Translations under genes and position numbers: made by a program
Part shown: positions 12,636 through 14,237 of the stretch, one piece after another
How the letters are laid out: every line of letters starts with the position of its first letter
Position numbering within the stretch: the stretch's first letter is position 1
Notes under the pieces: generated by a model
Databases searched by the model: none
Told to the model about the DNA's origin: nothing
What the model saw: only the letters and a program-made list of their open reading frames with translations
Origin: Chloroflexota bacterium
GTDB taxonomy: Bacteria > Chloroflexota > Dehalococcoidia > Bin125
Direction: 5' to 3'
DNA: 14,237 nucleotides
NCBI GenBank assembly: GCA_026707335.1
Contig: JAPOXB010000183.1
Coordinates: 1 to 14,237, forward strand

Positions 12636-13996
12636 CAGTCGTCCCGCTCCGGCGCGGCGGCGTCGCCGATCTCAGCGGGGGCCATTTCGTCCTCCGGCCC
12701 CGCTTCCGGCTCGACGGCGACCAGCCGCACGCGGCGCCCGTCGGCCGCCATGACGGTGAAGCGGTAGCCGCCGTGCGACACCCACTCGCCCCGCGACGGG
12801 ATGTGGCGCAGGTGGGCCAGCACCAGCCCGCCCACGCTCTCCGCCTCGCCGTGGGCAAGGTCGGCGTCGAGTTCCTGCCCGAGGTCGCCGAGCGGCCGCT
12901 GCCCTTCGACGTAGAGGCGTCCGCCCACGCGCACGGCCACGTCGCTGCGCTGCGGACCGCTCTCGCTGCGGATCTCGCCCACGACCTCCTCCAGGATGTC
13001 CTCCAGCGTGACGATGCCCGACGTCGCGCCGAACTCGTCGACCAGCACGGCGAGGTGCGAGCCGCTCTGCTGCATCGACTCCAGCACCCGCGTCACCGGC
13101 GCCCGCTCCGACTCGAAGGCCACCTCCCGCATCAGGTCGCGGGCGCGGCCGGGCTGTTCGCCGCCGCCGGCCTGGGCGGCGCTCACGTCGCTGACGTGCA
13201 CGAATCCCACGATCTCGTCCAGGGATCCGTCCTGCACCAGCAGCCGCAGGAAGCCCGACTCGGCAAGGGTGGTCGCCACTTCGGCGAGCGGCGCGTCGGC
13301 CTCGACCGCCACGATGCTGACGCGCGGCGTCATCACGCTTCGCACCTGCTGCGTGGGCAGAGCCAGCGCACCCAGCAGCATCGCCGACTCGTCGCGCTCG
13401 ATCGTGCCCGTCTCCGCGCCCAGACGGATCGCCGAGCGCAGTTCGCCCAGGCTCAGCGCCGACCGCGACTTGCTCTGCTCGCCGATCACCGAAAGCAGCA
13501 GGCGGCTCAGGGCGTCGAGCACGGTGACGGCTGGGGTGGTGGCGCGCGACCAGCCCTGCAGGGGCAAGGCGTAGATGCGGGCGACCGCGAAGTTGTGGTG
13601 CAGCGCCGTCGTCTTGGGGGCGACCTCGCCGAAGATCACCAGCAGCACGGTGACGACGAGCGTGGCCGCCAGGACGCCGGGGCCACCGGCGACGAGTTCC
13701 GTCGCGATGGCCGTGCCCACCGCCGCCGCGCCCGTATTCGCCAGGTTGTTGCCCAGCAGGATCGCCGACAGCAGCCGCCGCGGCGACTCGAGCAGCGCCG
13801 CGACACGCCGCGCGCCCGGCACACCCGCGCTCAGCCGCTCCGCGACCTGCACGCGCTCCAGCGAAAGGAACGCCGTCTCCGCGCTGGAGAAGAACCCCGA
13901 GAGGAACAGCAGCGCGACCAAGATCAGAATGTAGACTTCCACCGGAATGCTCCCTGCCGGGCCCGCGTCGTCCGGGCCGCCGACCGTCGCGCTCAC
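12635..13996 (-). CDS. CNNM/CorC-type (hemolysin-family) membrane transporter with CBS pair
   Basis: A 453-residue protein with the standard three-part layout. The CNNM (DUF21) membrane domain covers about residues 18-185, with VYILILVALLFLSGFFSSAETAFLSLERV, LLGNNLANTGAAAVGTAIATEL and the ion-site motif FGEVAPKTTAL. The two CBS domains (about 220-340) include VMTPRVSIVAVE, FVHVSDV and LVDEFGATSGIVTLEDILEEVVGEI and likely sense ATP-Mg. A CorC/HlyC C-terminal domain (about 350-430) follows, then an acidic tail. Members export magnesium or, in some cases, other cations; the old name hemolysin is misleading. The start is GTG 13996. It is preceded only by a G-rich stretch and could be a little downstream, but the membrane domain needs residues from about 18. 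It is followed directly by the CaCA antiporter, suggesting a joint job in divalent-cation homeostasis. Confidence 0.93.
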   Translation of the reverse strand: MSATVGGPDDAGPAGSIPVEVYILILVALLFLSGFFSSAETAFLSLERVQVAERLSAGVPGARRVAALLESPRRLLSAILLGNNLANTGAAAVGTAIATELVAGGPGVLAATLVVTVLLVIFGEVAPKTTALHHNFAVARIYALPLQGWSRATTPAVTVLDALSRLLLSVIGEQSKSRSALSLGELRSAIRLGAETGTIERDESAMLLGALALPTQQVRSVMTPRVSIVAVEADAPLAEVATTLAESGFLRLLVQDGSLDEIVGFVHVSDVSAAQAGGGEQPGRARDLMREVAFESERAPVTRVLESMQQSGSHLAVLVDEFGATSGIVTLEDILEEVVGEIRSESGPQRSDVAVRVGGRLYVEGQRPLGDLGQELDADLAHGEAESVGGLVLAHLRHIPSRGEWVSHGGYRFTVMAADGRRVRLVAVEPEAGPEDEMAPAEIGDAAAPERDD

Positions 13997-14211
13997 CGTA
14001 CCCAGCCCGCCCCCCAGCGACCAACCCGCGGCCGCCGCCGCTACGTCAACACGCCCCGCCCGGACCGCTGGACATCCTCGGTTCGGGGGAATAGGTTGTG
14101 ATTTACACTGCGGCGCCGCCGCCTGCGCGCCGCGACCTCCGGCCGCGGATGGGCGGGCGGGTTCATTCCCTCATTACTTATCGGCGTCGTGCAGCTCGAG
14201 AGGAGCATGCG
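13997..14211. promoter_or_regulatory. Divergent intergenic region, probable promoters for both sides
   Basis: This 215-base region lies between the CNNM-type gene (minus) and the gene starting at 14212 (plus). It contains the only notably A/T-rich patches in the area, around 14092-14110 (with TACACT at 14104-14109) and 14164-14180. No clear -35/-10 pair or operator could be picked out. Confidence 0.4.
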
Positions 14212-14237
14212 ATGCGTGTGATCATGAGCAGATGGGT
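14212..14237 (+). CDS. 5' end of an unidentified gene, cut by the window edge
   Basis: ATG 14212 is preceded by GAGAGGAG (AGGAG at 14201-14205, 6-base gap) and the frame reads MRVIMSRW up to the edge. Eight codons are too few to name a product. The upstream ATG at 14207 is closed by a stop after four codons. Confidence 0.4.

Noticed and set aside
12773..14101. 442-codon plus-strand frame opposite the CNNM-type gene
   Set aside because: It is an antisense shadow with HRQ-rich composition and no motif.
4..14237. Search for CRISPR arrays, insertion sequences, transposases or integrases
   Set aside because: No regularly spaced repeats, terminal inverted repeats or recombinase motifs were seen by eye. 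The only clear long repeats are the 33-bp pair and the CoA-transferase paralogues.

Overview
This is a high-GC bacterial window. Most genes sit near 70-75% GC and rely on Shine-Dalgarno sites or apparently leaderless starts. It carries twelve complete protein genes, partial genes at both edges, one gene remnant and a cluster of three tRNA genes. The lineage cannot be fixed from sequence alone. Type III CoA-transferases, an acyl-CoA carboxylase subunit, Uma2 nuclease, HicAB and TANNNT-type leaderless promoters fit an uncultured environmental lineage (Chloroflexota-like, for example), but that is only a guess.

Left part (1-3608, mostly + strand): the 3' end of an acyl-CoA carboxylase carboxyltransferase gene, then the first ~14 codons of a CoA-transferase that stop abruptly at a minus-strand gene for a small PaREP1/HEPN-like protein. 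Divergent from that gene lies a Uma2-type nuclease, followed by ribonuclease D and an endonuclease/exonuclease/phosphatase-fold protein.

Middle (3717-8670, minus strand): an unusual 501-residue modular protein of lower GC, with a long coiled coil and a compact RelE-like C-terminus, is the most novel-looking gene. Then come an orphan polar amino-acid-type substrate-binding protein and two tandem paralogous CoA-transferases (about 77% identical by hand count). These three could form one operon, transcribed from 8670 towards 5385. A group II PLP-dependent decarboxylase (8915-10348) is divergent from it.

Right part: tRNA-Asn(GTT), tRNA-Gln(TTG) and tRNA-Leu(CAA) lie on the minus strand. Next is a hicAB toxin-antitoxin pair on the + strand. 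It sits between two 33-bp direct repeats (32/33 identical), one of which is the actual 3' end of the neighbouring cation-antiporter gene, so the module looks inserted. The antiporter is overlapped by one base by an upstream CNNM/CorC-type gene, so the two are probably translationally coupled. A divergent gene begins at the right edge.

The accessory layer (HEPN-like protein, Uma2, EEP nuclease, 501-aa protein, HicAB) is interleaved with housekeeping and metabolic genes. The two most interesting items are the repeat-flanked hicAB module and the 501-aa protein.
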